The translations under genes and the position numbers were made by a program. This document shows positions 7,364-16,960 of a DNA stretch of 20,138 nt, piece by piece. Source of the DNA: Zancudomyces culisetae (lineage: Eukaryota > Kickxellomycota > Harpellomycetes > Harpellales > Legeriomycetaceae); the NCBI GenBank assembly GCA_001969505.1, contig LSSK01000634.1, positions 1 to 20,138 of the forward strand. Direction: 5' to 3'. The notes below the pieces were generated by a model. That model saw only the letters and a list, made by a program, of their open reading frames with translations, was not told where the DNA came from and made no database searches. Each line of letters starts with the position of its first letter. The first letter of the stretch is position 1.

Positions 7364-9910
7364 CTACTCGCTCTTTAGCTTTTCTTCCTGATTCTCAACT
7401 GCACTCTGTTTCTTGTGCTTCTGTTTACGTCGTGCGATGTAGTTAGCTATTGCGGCAAGTACCGGTAGTGTTATTGGTAGAAAGTATGGTAAATACATGG
7501 CATATTTATGCTCAGTTGGAAAATACAGCATGGAAACCATTGTATCATGAAAAAATGCAAAGTTTGCATACTGAGCAGCCATAACACTGTTAATGAACTC
7601 TAAATTTGGAACGGCCAAGTTCTGTAGAGACAGCTCAACCGCTTCTTTGATTTCGTCTCGGATAACCATATCAGTCATCGAGGTTGTTAGTCTGTACAGA
7701 GCGTTAAGCGTCGATATCGCTGAAGCTGTGTTTTCTACTGTATACTTGTTCTTCAGGAACAGGTGTTCCCAGAAATCCAAACCGACATAATTTACTTGAG
7801 CGTACCCACCGGTATCACTGCTCTTGGTATTGCTGGGATAGGTGATCTGTGCGTACGAGTTCTGTACACAAGCGTAGTTTTAAGTGAAGATTAATAAAGT
7901 GTTTTCGTATTGTCTGTATGATTAAAAAATCACTGCTTAATATTAAATGTAAAAGATGTATTGTATTTACCTTTAAGTGTGGCTGAGCCAATTCAAAGTT
8001 TTCTTGTGTACCCAAAAGCTGCCTCAATTGCGTCAAGAATATCTCAAAAATGTGTTCCAACGCTTTTAAATCCAACATTACTTGGTTGTTATGAGAACTT
8101 TTATGCTCAGGATCCTGTTTGTTCTTGGTAACAGGATTATGGATCACAACACCACCCCATTGCGGAAGTAAAAAGCCGTTATTTGCGCTTGGTTTTCCTA
8201 AGATTGAATGCCAAAAGTGTTTAATAACGCCGTCTAGTTATGAGAAATTCATATAATGACATTTTCCTGATATCAGGCATGAATAATAAACCTTACCATT
8301 TGGAGATAGGAGATAAAGCGGTCCCAATTTCTCGCTGGCAACATAGATAACAAACTGGATTGAGGGTAGATCAGTATCAGTAGAAGCGAAATTCCACTCA
8401 GCAGAGTTGATAAAATTGGGTAGCTTTGAAGCGCTGATATGTCTAGCATTGTTCTGCTCAACTGGTTGTACATTTGTAAGCTCTGTAAAGTGTTGAATCT
8501 GAGAAGTGACTTTAAATTCCACCAAATCCGAAATTTCGTTAAGAAACGGCTCCAAATACTCTATGTTCATGGTCAAAATATAATTATATCGCGTTTAGTG
8601 GAGGAAAGAAAAGGGAAGAAGAGCATTTTGAGAGCGGGGAGAGAGGAGTGATAAAAACAACTGTTCAATAAAAAATATACCTTTGATCGCACTTTCAATC
8701 TCCCAGTCAAGACATGTTCCATCGTATGTCTCCTTCATTAAACTTATATTAATGAGGTATTTCTTTGAGTATTTCATCGCACGTTGTTTTTCCCAGTTGA
8801 TCTAAGTTTTATATCAAATTTTATATATAAAAACCAGTACAGTTGTATCTGAAATAAAACTATCAGCACGTGATCCGACTTACGCCATTGTTAGCTTTGT
8901 TTTTCAGGCTCTTAGGTCTTGAATAAACTGAATCGCGAATCCCTTTGAGCTGTTGAACCATTACTCCTTTAAAAAAGTCGCTAAGCACATCTGTCAAACT
9001 CTTCAGTGTGTCTACTGTTTTATTAGCAGTGTTTTGAAGGAAATATGATAATAGGATTAATAGGATTGATACTTCGATAGACAATCGGAAAGAAATGGTG
9101 TTCGAATAACCTACCTGAGGGTGTGAGTTTGCTATTATCAAAATCAACTTTAATGAGCCCTGTACTTTCCACAATGACATTAAACGCTTTATCGTTTTCA
9201 TTTTTTGCTTCACGCAGCACCACCGCAACCTCAGCATCAGTACCCGCAGACTGTCTTTTTTCTAAAACCTCTGAAATCGAAACGTCGCTTCTACCTATAT
9301 GGCTGGCAATTATCGGTTTGAACTTTACCACTGGATTATTGACATCGTTGGAATCTCTAATATGCAGCTTTCCAGTTTTTGATTCGATACTATCTTTTAA
9401 CACTTGATCGATCTTTGAAAAACTTGCACCAAAGTCTTTGCTAGTATTTTCACTCTCGTCTGAATATATTCCCACTCTGAAAGGTAACTCGATAATCTAT
9501 TTTCATTTTGTTCTCCCATTATTTGCACAATAACATACATAAAAAGCACACGGAAGAATTCCCTTTTGAAAAAAAATGACAGATAGAAAAAGGCAAATTT
9601 TCAGACTCTTACAAAGTTCTTTTCCAGTCTCGTAATATCACTTCCCGGCAATTCTGCCCGATACAAACGAGTAGTAAAATACCAAATTGGGGCACCAATT
9701 CCAAACATAAATATCAACACTGTGATGATTGTAACAGTAACCTCAGTCTCCGGTGCTATTTAGTTGTGTATGTGGAAATTAGCTCAATGAAAAAAAAAAT
9801 ACGTGTTGCGAAACAGTATAGAAGTATCTAGCAAAAGTAAAATACACTTTACTCAAAGATTCGATGTTTGGTTTTTTTCTGCCTTCGCGAAACCTTCGGA
9901 GTATATCCAT
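7364..9910 (-). CDS. GPI17: GPI transamidase subunit PIG-S / Gpi17, eight exons
   Basis: PIG-S is an ER membrane subunit of the complex that transfers preformed GPI anchors onto proteins. Exons: 9910-9853, 9755-9613, 9496-9115, 9014-8884, 8801-8681, 8560-8297, 8197-7971 and 7861-7364 (stop TAG). All phases agree and give 607 residues, slightly longer than animal PIG-S (about 555). An N-terminal membrane segment lies at about 25-46, followed by the hallmark Y-R-A-E-L-P at 51-56. The lumenal core has S-A-I-K-E-Y-L-E-P-F-L then V-T-S-Q-I-Q-H-F, then L-L-P-Q-W-G-G-V-V-I-H-N-P. The C-terminal half has A-F-F-H-D and L-Y-F-P-x-E-H-K-Y-A, then a second membrane segment at about 565-585 with a basic cytosolic tail. 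Donors vary (GTAAAG, GTAAGA, GTAGGT, GTAAGT, GTATAT, GTAAGG, GTAAAT). Intron 3 has a nearer, frame-preserving acceptor at 9072 that would add 19 hydrophobic residues. The first exons and intron 3 are the least certain parts. Confidence 0.9.
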
Positions 9911-10600
9911 TTCTTTTTATCTTTATGAAGCAAGTGAAGGGGAGATGTGAAGGTGTGAGGGTATAAATGTGAGAAAGTGAATATGGTTGTGTTTTTGTGG
10001 GAAAAAAAAAGGTAATTTAAGAAATGTATAAAAGCTTTTGGTACAGGTTTGTGAGCCTATTTACTAGTCCCAATTGAGTTTGTTGTTTTATAATACTAAT
10101 TGTTTGTGAAATTAATTGAACATTAACAATTTGTAATTCCACTTTTGTATGCTGAATTTAAATATCTAAAAATTGGAAAAGGCTAATTAGCTAAAAAGAC
10201 ATCCAAAAAAAGTATGTAAAATTATACAAAACATATAAACTATTTGCCGTAAAATAAACGAGTAAAACTTGCAAATTTTTTTTCTTAGCCCATATTTGTA
10301 TTGAGCTCAAATTTTGCGGATATATTTCTAGGTTAGTGCAAAATATCATCAATCATAAAAAACACCTCCAGCTTATACCTATCTATGATACAAAACTAAA
10401 TAATTTAATCAAAGATCAAGGCAGATAAATTCCAAGATATTAAAATCGAGCACAACCTAAATATACAATAACTATAATTACGATTATCTAGAATCCACAA
10501 ACAAAATCCGGCCAAGTGACGATTTTTTTTATTCATTTGGAATACATAACACATACTGTAACACAATATATAACAGTAAGCGAAAAAACTACCTACAATC
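9911..10600. other. Divergent promoter region, PIG-S / PRP3
   Basis: PIG-S leaves on the minus strand and PRP3 on the plus strand from this 690-base AT-rich spacer. Next to PIG-S (about 9929-9985) the PIG-S sense strand is pyrimidine-rich with repeated TTCAC and CTCACA words, which could be a CT-rich initiator region. No gene is seen. Confidence 0.5.
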
Positions 10601-12492
10601 ATGTCGTTCCCAACGCCAAATTCGGTAAGAAAATGCATTATTCTCAGTTGCTGTGCTATAATAATCATTAGTGAAAGGATATAACTCTACATTTCTTTTT
10701 GTTTAATATGGGTTTTATGGATGGTAAATAGAATCAAATCAATGAGATGATTGCCAGGAAAAAGGCTGAAATATTGAGCAAAATTGGCAAGCTGAAAACC
10801 AGTGAAAATAGCATTCCGCAAAGTACCGGTGCGGGAGCCGGCATCAATTCCTCAGCCATTCAAGCACAAATCGCAGAAGCCAAAGCTAGAATACAGTCTA
10901 GGCTGTCACAAATGGTAAAAAAAAAATTAAACTTCCTAATGTTTTTTTTGTACATTTTATTTACAAGGCCTAGTTACTCGAAGGAAATTTTGAAAGATGA
11001 ATAAATATGCATAGTGGGAATATTAATTAAAAGTATACTACAAAAATAGGGTGTTCAGGTAAACAAATCCCACGAGCCCCAGCAAACGGTTCAAAAAGAG
11101 GTGGGCTTAGACCAACTGAAGAGAAAAGAAGCACCAACCCAAATTATTAGGCCAGAGCTAAACGAAAAAAGGCCCAGAATCAACAGAAACATGGCACTAT
11201 TGCCAAAATTTAGCACAATCAAGGCAAACCAGGCTAACAGCGTAGGCCAAAAACAGCTGATAAAAACGCGTGGAGAGGAGGTGAGGAATCCATACTTTGA
11301 GCCAGAGCTGTATAAAGGTGCACCAAAGCCGGCAAGAAAAGAGATGCGGTTTTCAAAGCAGGGAAAATATGTAAAAGAGGCGGAAAGAATGCGGGCAGAG
11401 GCCAAGATGGAGCAACTCAAGCGGGAAATAGCAGAGCGAGCGAGAAAAGTAGGGTTGGCATCGTCAGTAGCTGGTCTGGGAGGTCAGGGTGGGGACGAGG
11501 AGATGGACGAAGCGGCGCTAAACAGACTACTGATTCCACAAGAGCCACCAGCAGTAGAATGGTGGGACAGCCAGCTGTTAGCAAATGGTAGTTACGACGA
11601 CATTGACAGGGGAAACATGAGAGTCGAGGAGAACTCGACGACAGCACCGATCACGCACTATATCCAGCATCCGGTGCCAATAAAGCCGCCAATGGAAGAA
11701 TTGAGGCAGGGTCCAGCAACAAAGAAACTGTATTTGACAAAAAAAGAGACAAAAAAGCTCCGCAGGCTTCGGCGGCTTGAGTTAAATGCAGAGAAACGCG
11801 AAAAGATCAGAATGGGGCTAATAGAGGCGGAGCCCCCAAAGCTCAAGCTACAGAACATGGTTAAGGTAATGGGGACTGATGCAATCCAGGGCCCATCAAA
11901 GGTAGAGGCTATGACGCGATCACAAATTGAACAGCGTAAAGCCGCGCATCTGAACGCCAACAACGAACGCAAACTTACAAAGGAACAGCGGACAGAAAAG
12001 ATAGTCACAAAGGCGCAACAAGATTTAGAAAAAAACGGGGTGTTTGTAAATATATACAAAATTGGAAACCTTTCTAACCCAAGGCATAAATTCAAACTTG
12101 TGAAAAATGCCCAACAGCTGTATCTCACTGGAGTTGTTTTGATCAACTCCCACTTCTGCCTGGTCGTTGTCGAGGGAGGAATCAAGGGGATCCGCGCGTA
12201 CAAAAAACTGTTGATGCATCGGATAGATTGGTCTGAATCGTTGCCCGACCTACTTTCCACCGCCAATAACAATGGCGATGATGAAAATGGCGACAGTAAT
12301 GATGCTGAATCCTCCGTCCAACATAAAGAAAACAGCTGTATGCTTGTATGGGAAGGTCAAGTAGCATCTCCGTCATTCCGCTCATTTAAATCTAGAGTAT
12401 GCCCCACCGAAAACGACGCAAAGAGCTGGCTGGCACGGGCAAACCTAGTCAGCTATTGGGAAACGGCCAAACACACCCAAAAAACACTCTAG
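10601..12492 (+). CDS. PRP3: U4/U6 snRNP protein PRP3 (PRPF3), three exons
   Basis: PRP3 binds U4/U6 snRNA and is needed for the tri-snRNP in splicing. Exons: 10601-10624 (MSFPTPNS), 10732-10914 and 11050-12492 (stop TAG), giving 549 residues. Introns are 107 and 135 bases with GTAAGA and GTAAAA donors. Exon 2 has the A-E-A-K-A-R-I-Q-S-R-L repeat-like helix. Exon 3 holds the PRP3 domain: R-N-P-Y-F-E-P-E-L, E-W-W-D-S, Y-L-T-K-K-E-T-K-K-L-R-R, V-M-G-T-D-A-I-Q-G-P-S-K-V-E-A, and R-K-L-T-x-E-Q-R. The C-terminal DUF1115 region follows: N-L-S-N-P-R-H-K-F-K, Q-L-Y-L-T-G-V-V, V-V-V-E-G-G-I-K-G, H-R-I-D-W, C-M-L-V-W-E-G and a final Y-W-E-T-A. Human PRPF3 is longer because of an N-terminal PWI region that I do not see here. 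A second acceptor nine bases on (exon from 11059) keeps the frame and gives 546 residues. The stop overlaps that of the convergent PRCC gene. Confidence 0.95.
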
Positions 12493-13632
12493 AACCCATA
12501 TTTGGCCCTAGTCTCGTTTTTCGTCTTTTGGTTCGAGGAGTACTGTTCCTTGAGTTTGAGTTCATTTTGCTTAGCATGGAACGCAAGATACATAATATTA
12601 TGCTTCTGCTTCTGCACTCTAGAAGGTGCTCCCCCTGTCTTTGTTTCCGCGTTTGTAAACTCTGTTAGCTCGCTACCAACATAGTGTATTTTTTTGCTTT
12701 GTGTCACTCCCCCTCCTCCTCCAGATTGGCTTGTGTAGTTAGTAAAGTCTCCAAGCTGTGTCTGCTTGATTTCTTTTATTTCACCAATTTTAGCCTTTCT
12801 ATCGTTCTTTCGAATCATTTTCAAAAGCTCGTCCTCTTGTTTATCTGTAATTGGATATTGCTCTTCATTTTGGAAATCCTGTGCATAGTACTCGGGTTCT
12901 TGGCTATTACCATGACCATGACTATAATCATAATCATAATATTCATAATTACTTTCTACGCTTTCCATGTTTGTGCGCGGTTCATCATTATCGACTCCCT
13001 TATCGCTTACAAGTGCGCTGCTTTGACCTATACGCCAGAAAAATATTCTGTTTAATGCCGGATTCTTCATTTCTACGTACCTTTGTCTTTTATTTAGATT
13101 TAATAGTGGTGTGAATAGATAAATAAATGTTGTAAATACCTATTGGGAAAAAGCATTGACCCATCAAGTCCTCTGCATCCTGTTCCTTTTCGTGCTTTTG
13201 TTCGTAACCGTTCTTTGTACTCTGTAATTTTTCTCTGGATAATGCAGGTTCATTGAATTTTTTAAATACAAACGAGTTTTTCGGCTTTGGCAGCAAGCTT
13301 TCTATTGAAGTAAACTTTTTTTTTGATGCCTTTTGGTTTTGAGTTTGCCGATCTTGCTCCTGTCCTTGTATTTCATCAACATCCCTTTGTCCGTCTTCAA
13401 GTACAAGCTTCCTCTTTTTCGATACCGTCTCGTTTATGACACGAAAACCAATGCTTTGATTGCTAGCTATCTGTGAAGAACCAGCATCGTTGCGTTTTTC
13501 AAGTGCTTCGCCTGTATTTACTCCATTTGCACGACCCTCGCCATTGAAATGGGAAGAATTGGTAGACGCATTGCTAAAGTCGAAATCTTCATCCGAATCT
13601 GAGCTAGAATTATAATCTGCAACCAACGACAT
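12489..13632 (-). CDS. PRCC: PRCC-type splicing-associated protein, two exons
   Basis: Exon 1 is 13632-13140 and exon 2 is 13072-12489 (stop TAG), separated by a 67-base intron with a GTATTT donor and GTACGTAG acceptor; the product has 358 residues. It starts M-S-L-V-A-D-Y, then an acidic serine-rich stretch (S-S-S-D-S-D-E-D-F-D-F), and has S-L-L-P-K-P-K-N in the middle. The C-terminal part has H-N-I-M-Y-L-A-F-H-A-K-Q-N-E-L-K-L and ends T-R-A-K-Y-G-F; an ending of this kind (S/A-K-Y-G-F) is a hallmark of PRCC proteins. In animals PRCC is a nuclear proline-rich protein associated with the spliceosome and is the partner in papillary renal carcinoma fusions; here the function is inferred from family only. 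The acceptor is the least certain point, because two earlier AAG sites would give the wrong phase. The gene is tail to tail with PRP3 and head to head with the acyl-CoA synthetase. Confidence 0.88.
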
Positions 13633-14492
13633 GATTCCCCTTTTTTCTATTGTACCACCTTTCCAGGTTTTTCTATAACAATCGCTTTTTGTTTTTTATT
13701 AAAAAAAATCAATTGTACCATACAGAAATATCATTTTACAAATCTATGAACGAAAAAAAAATTAATTCCCCATTCCGGATAATCGAAGCTTTAACTCAAT
13801 CAACAAGAGAGCCGTTGAGCTTTTATAAAGTGATGTACCAAACAGACTCGGGTCGTAAAAACATTTGAAATAACTATCCATTACCAACATCGCATACTGT
13901 GAATGGGTATCTCCCACTTTCACTCCCCAAACTTATGGTAGAGAAAAAAAACAATCAGAATCGTACCAATTGCTTCTCTCGTCTTCATTGTTACACTATT
14001 ATCACCACCCCCCAATAGCATTATTATAGGATCGATGCATTAACATACCCCATAAGATCACGAGCTTTATTCAATATTCTTGCATATACAGCCATTGGTA
14101 TTTAATAAACACTTGAAGTATCAAGTAAGAAATGCAACTGGTTATAATACTCCATCGCATGGCTTTATCCCACCTTCTCGAAAAAATTTTACTTTAAAAT
14201 TTGTTGTCATTTTCATGCCAACGAATTATTTTTCTATTTGGAACTAGACCATGTTCACAATGATAAACTGCCGGAACGTGAATTTTCATATTCATTAGCA
14301 TGATTACTTCCAAGAAAAAAAGAAAAAAATTTTGAAAAAAATAATCCATGTGAATAAATAGGAAAGCTAAGGACTATATAACCAAAATATAATTCTATCT
14401 TCGTTTAATTATACTTTATTTTTCAACACACAAAACAAATTTTCTCTCTTAAAGAGCTATACTATTAAAAAGAAGATATTACAGCAAAAAAA
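13633..14492. other. Divergent promoter region, PRCC / acyl-CoA synthetase
   Basis: This 860-base AT-rich spacer separates two genes transcribed away from each other. It holds a TATA-like element for the synthetase. A 72-codon ORF at 13650-13868 has no recognisable features and is probably chance. Confidence 0.5.
14375..14381 (+). promoter_or_regulatory. TATA box upstream of the acyl-CoA synthetase
   Basis: TATATAA lies about 112 bases before the ATG at 14493 and is followed by an A/T-rich leader, a usual layout for a fungal core promoter. Confidence 0.45.
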
Positions 14493-16559
14493 ATGGAGGA
14501 AAAAAGAGTCCCAACAGAGTTTTTGGAGAAAATGCAAAATTTTACGATGGAGGTGATACCAGCAACAAGCAGTACTGAAACTCCAGTACGCAGAAGTGTC
14601 CTAACAAAAGGTGGCGAATTGGTGAATGGAACAACTACCGGTTGTAACACAGTGCTCGAGCTGCTTACTTATTCTTGTAAAGCTTACAACGATAAAAACT
14701 TTTTGGGCCAGCGTAAGCTATTGGACACAATAAAGGAGAAAAAAGTGGTTGAAACTACAGATGCTAATGGAAATAAAGTGAGCAAGGAAAAGACTTGGGT
14801 AAAATATAAGCTTTCCGGGTATGAATGGATGACGTACAACGACGTTTATGAGTACAGCAAGTATCTATCATTTGGACTGACTAGTTTAGGGATCTGCAAA
14901 GGTGACAGAGTAACAATATACTCGAACACATGTAGAGAGTGGATGATTGCCTATTTTTCTACAGCTTTTCAAGGGATCGAAGCAACCACGGCCTATTCCA
15001 CGCTAGGAGAAAGTGGTTTGGCGCACAGTGTTAAAGAAACTAAAAGCAAACTGATTTATGTACATACCGATACTCTTGAAATCGGTTTGCGAGTGGCAAG
15101 CGAAGCACCTGATCTCAAAACAATTGTATACTTTGGTGATCTGAAGGATTACAAAGGGAAAGCTAGTATTGACGAAGCAAAGGGGAATGGCCTAAAGGTT
15201 TTGCATTTGGATGAGCTACACAAACTTGGAAAAGAGAGTGAAAATACCGAAATAAATAGCCCAGCACCTGATGATGTTGCAATGATTATGTATACGTCTG
15301 GAAGTACAGGAAATCCAAAAGGAGTGGTAATGACACATAGAAACGTCACTAGTGTAGTAGGAGGGTTGGAGGATTTTATTGGTGCGTTTGTAACGCAAGC
15401 AGATCTTCTGTTGAGTTACTTACCCTTGGCACACGTACTAGAGTTTACGGTTGAGCTTCTAGCTATGCATTCGGGTGTACCGCTAGGATATGGCACAGTA
15501 AGAACACTTACATCAGAGAATACCATTGATTGCTATGGGGATATGCAAGAGCTTAAACCAACAGTAATGGTAGGCGTACCACAAGTGTGGGATACGATCA
15601 GAGCCAACGTTCTTCGTAAAATAGAAGGTATGGGACCTATTAAATCCCGGGTATTTAAGATTTTTACGCAGTTGAAACACTTGCTAAGAAGTCGTGGTGT
15701 TCCTACGGCTATTCTTGACAACTATGTGTTCAGCCAAGCTAAAGCAATTACGGGTGGAAAGCTCAGATTTGCGATTACTGGTGGAGCCCCAATTTCACTA
15801 GAAGCTAGGGATTTTATCACAAACATTATATGCCCACTGATTCAAGGATATGGGCTGACCGAATCTTCGGGATTGATATCGGTTCAGATTCCAGGTAACA
15901 TTGTAGACACCTCGGTGGGGTTATTGATTTCCAGCACAGAAGTCAAGCTTTTGGATGCTGGGGAGGTTGGATATGATCTCAAGGATGGAATCGGCGAAAT
16001 TTGTATTCGCGGAAACACTGTGTTTAGAGGATATTTGGATAACCCAGAGGAAACTCAAAAGGCATTTACTGAGGATGGTTGGTTCCGAACTGGAGATATT
16101 GGATACTGGAGCGAACGTGGTGAACTCAGAATTGTGGATAGATTAAAAAACCTTGTCAAGCTTGCAAATGGAGAGTATATCGCTATTGAGATGCTGGAAA
16201 GTCTTTATAAACTTTCTCTGTTTGTAGATAATATCTGTGTATATGCTGATCCACTACGTAGCAATCCCGTCGCCTTTGTATCGGTAAACCGTGGCTATCT
16301 GTCTGGTTTTGCCGCTTCAAATGGAATATCATATTCCCGTCTCGACGAACTCTGCCAACATAAAGATGTACTAAAGGCTATGCATGACAGGTTTAATCAA
16401 ATCGGTTCTGCAAACAAACTAAACAAATCTAGTTACTTATCTGATATTTATGTAACGTGTGAAGTCTGGTCCCCTGAAAATGGTCTTTTGACAGCTGCCT
16501 CCAAGCTAAACAGAAGGAAGATTTTCAACACATACTCACACCACTTTGATAAGCTTTAA
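14493..16559 (+). CDS. Long-chain acyl-CoA synthetase (FAA/ACSL family)
   Basis: The enzyme activates long-chain fatty acids with ATP and CoA through an acyl-AMP intermediate, feeding lipid synthesis, remodelling or beta-oxidation. It is a single exon of 688 residues, close to the usual 650-700. The P-loop-like AMP-binding motif Y-T-S-G-S-T-G-N-P-K-G is at 267-277, the adenine-binding G-Y-G-L-T-E-S at 452-458, the T-G-D at 533-535, and the D-R of the hinge region (D-R-L-K-N-L-V-K) at 549-550, followed by N-G-E-Y-I-A-I-E. Catalytic landmarks are therefore intact. The ACSL-type fatty acid gate region is also present (S-Y-L-P-L-A-H-V-L-E). The protein ends F-D-K-L, which is not a standard peroxisomal targeting tripeptide, and no N-terminal signal is evident. 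The ATG is the first in frame and follows an A-rich context. Which of the fungal FAA paralogues it represents cannot be told from sequence alone. Confidence 0.95.
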   Translation: MEEKRVPTEFLEKMQNFTMEVIPATSSTETPVRRSVLTKGGELVNGTTTGCNTVLELLTYSCKAYNDKNFLGQRKLLDTIKEKKVVETTDANGNKVSKEKTWVKYKLSGYEWMTYNDVYEYSKYLSFGLTSLGICKGDRVTIYSNTCREWMIAYFSTAFQGIEATTAYSTLGESGLAHSVKETKSKLIYVHTDTLEIGLRVASEAPDLKTIVYFGDLKDYKGKASIDEAKGNGLKVLHLDELHKLGKESENTEINSPAPDDVAMIMYTSGSTGNPKGVVMTHRNVTSVVGGLEDFIGAFVTQADLLLSYLPLAHVLEFTVELLAMHSGVPLGYGTVRTLTSENTIDCYGDMQELKPTVMVGVPQVWDTIRANVLRKIEGMGPIKSRVFKIFTQLKHLLRSRGVPTAILDNYVFSQAKAITGGKLRFAITGGAPISLEARDFITNIICPLIQGYGLTESSGLISVQIPGNIVDTSVGLLISSTEVKLLDAGEVGYDLKDGIGEICIRGNTVFRGYLDNPEETQKAFTEDGWFRTGDIGYWSERGELRIVDRLKNLVKLANGEYIAIEMLESLYKLSLFVDNICVYADPLRSNPVAFVSVNRGYLSGFAASNGISYSRLDELCQHKDVLKAMHDRFNQIGSANKLNKSSYLSDIYVTCEVWSPENGLLTAASKLNRRKIFNTYSHHFDKL

Positions 16560-16960
16560 AGTTTAGATTTATATAAACGTTCGGCCCCATCTTTATTATA
16601 TTAAAAGGATTAGGAACTTCATAGCCTAGCAATTTCTTTTTTTTTTTTGCGTTATATACTTTTTTTTTTCAAACTTGGAAAAAGTCAATAAAGCACTTTA
16701 CTAGTTAAAATGAATATCAATAAGCATCCGTTCTCAACAGTGTTGCTAATTAAACTGAATGTGACTTGAAGTGCTTGAAAATGTTTGCATTCCTATGATT
16801 GGCTTTGAATTTACAGACTCAATTTAATTTGCTGAGACCATTTCCGGGTAAAACCGAACATTTGATTAATCTTTAGCTATTATAATCTCATCATTTCTGC
16901 TAGTTCAAATGCGAGTCAAATAATGGTAATTATATCATAAATAGAATAAAACACAATAGA
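16560..16960. other. Intergenic region, acyl-CoA synthetase / TBCE
   Basis: A 401-base spacer between co-oriented genes. It holds the synthetase 3' UTR, T-rich tracts at about 16637-16670 and the TBCE promoter. No gene is seen. Confidence 0.55.
16687..16692 (+). terminator. Possible polyadenylation signal of the acyl-CoA synthetase gene
   Basis: AATAAA lies 128 bases after the stop codon, downstream of two T-rich tracts. The assignment rests on motif and position only. Confidence 0.4.

Noticed and set aside
7168-7446. 92-codon plus-strand ORF antisense to the PIG-S 3' end
   Set aside because: No recognisable motif, and its last part is the antisense of a conserved PIG-S exon.
12684-13055. 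123-codon hydrophobic plus-strand ORF
   Set aside because: It is antisense to PRCC exon 2, whose own frame is well supported by the K-Y-G-F end; the hydrophobicity comes from complementing acidic and Asn/Tyr codons.
16548-16559. C-terminal D-K-L of the acyl-CoA synthetase as a peroxisomal signal
   Set aside because: The first residue is acidic; accepted PTS1 forms have S/A/C or a similar small residue there.
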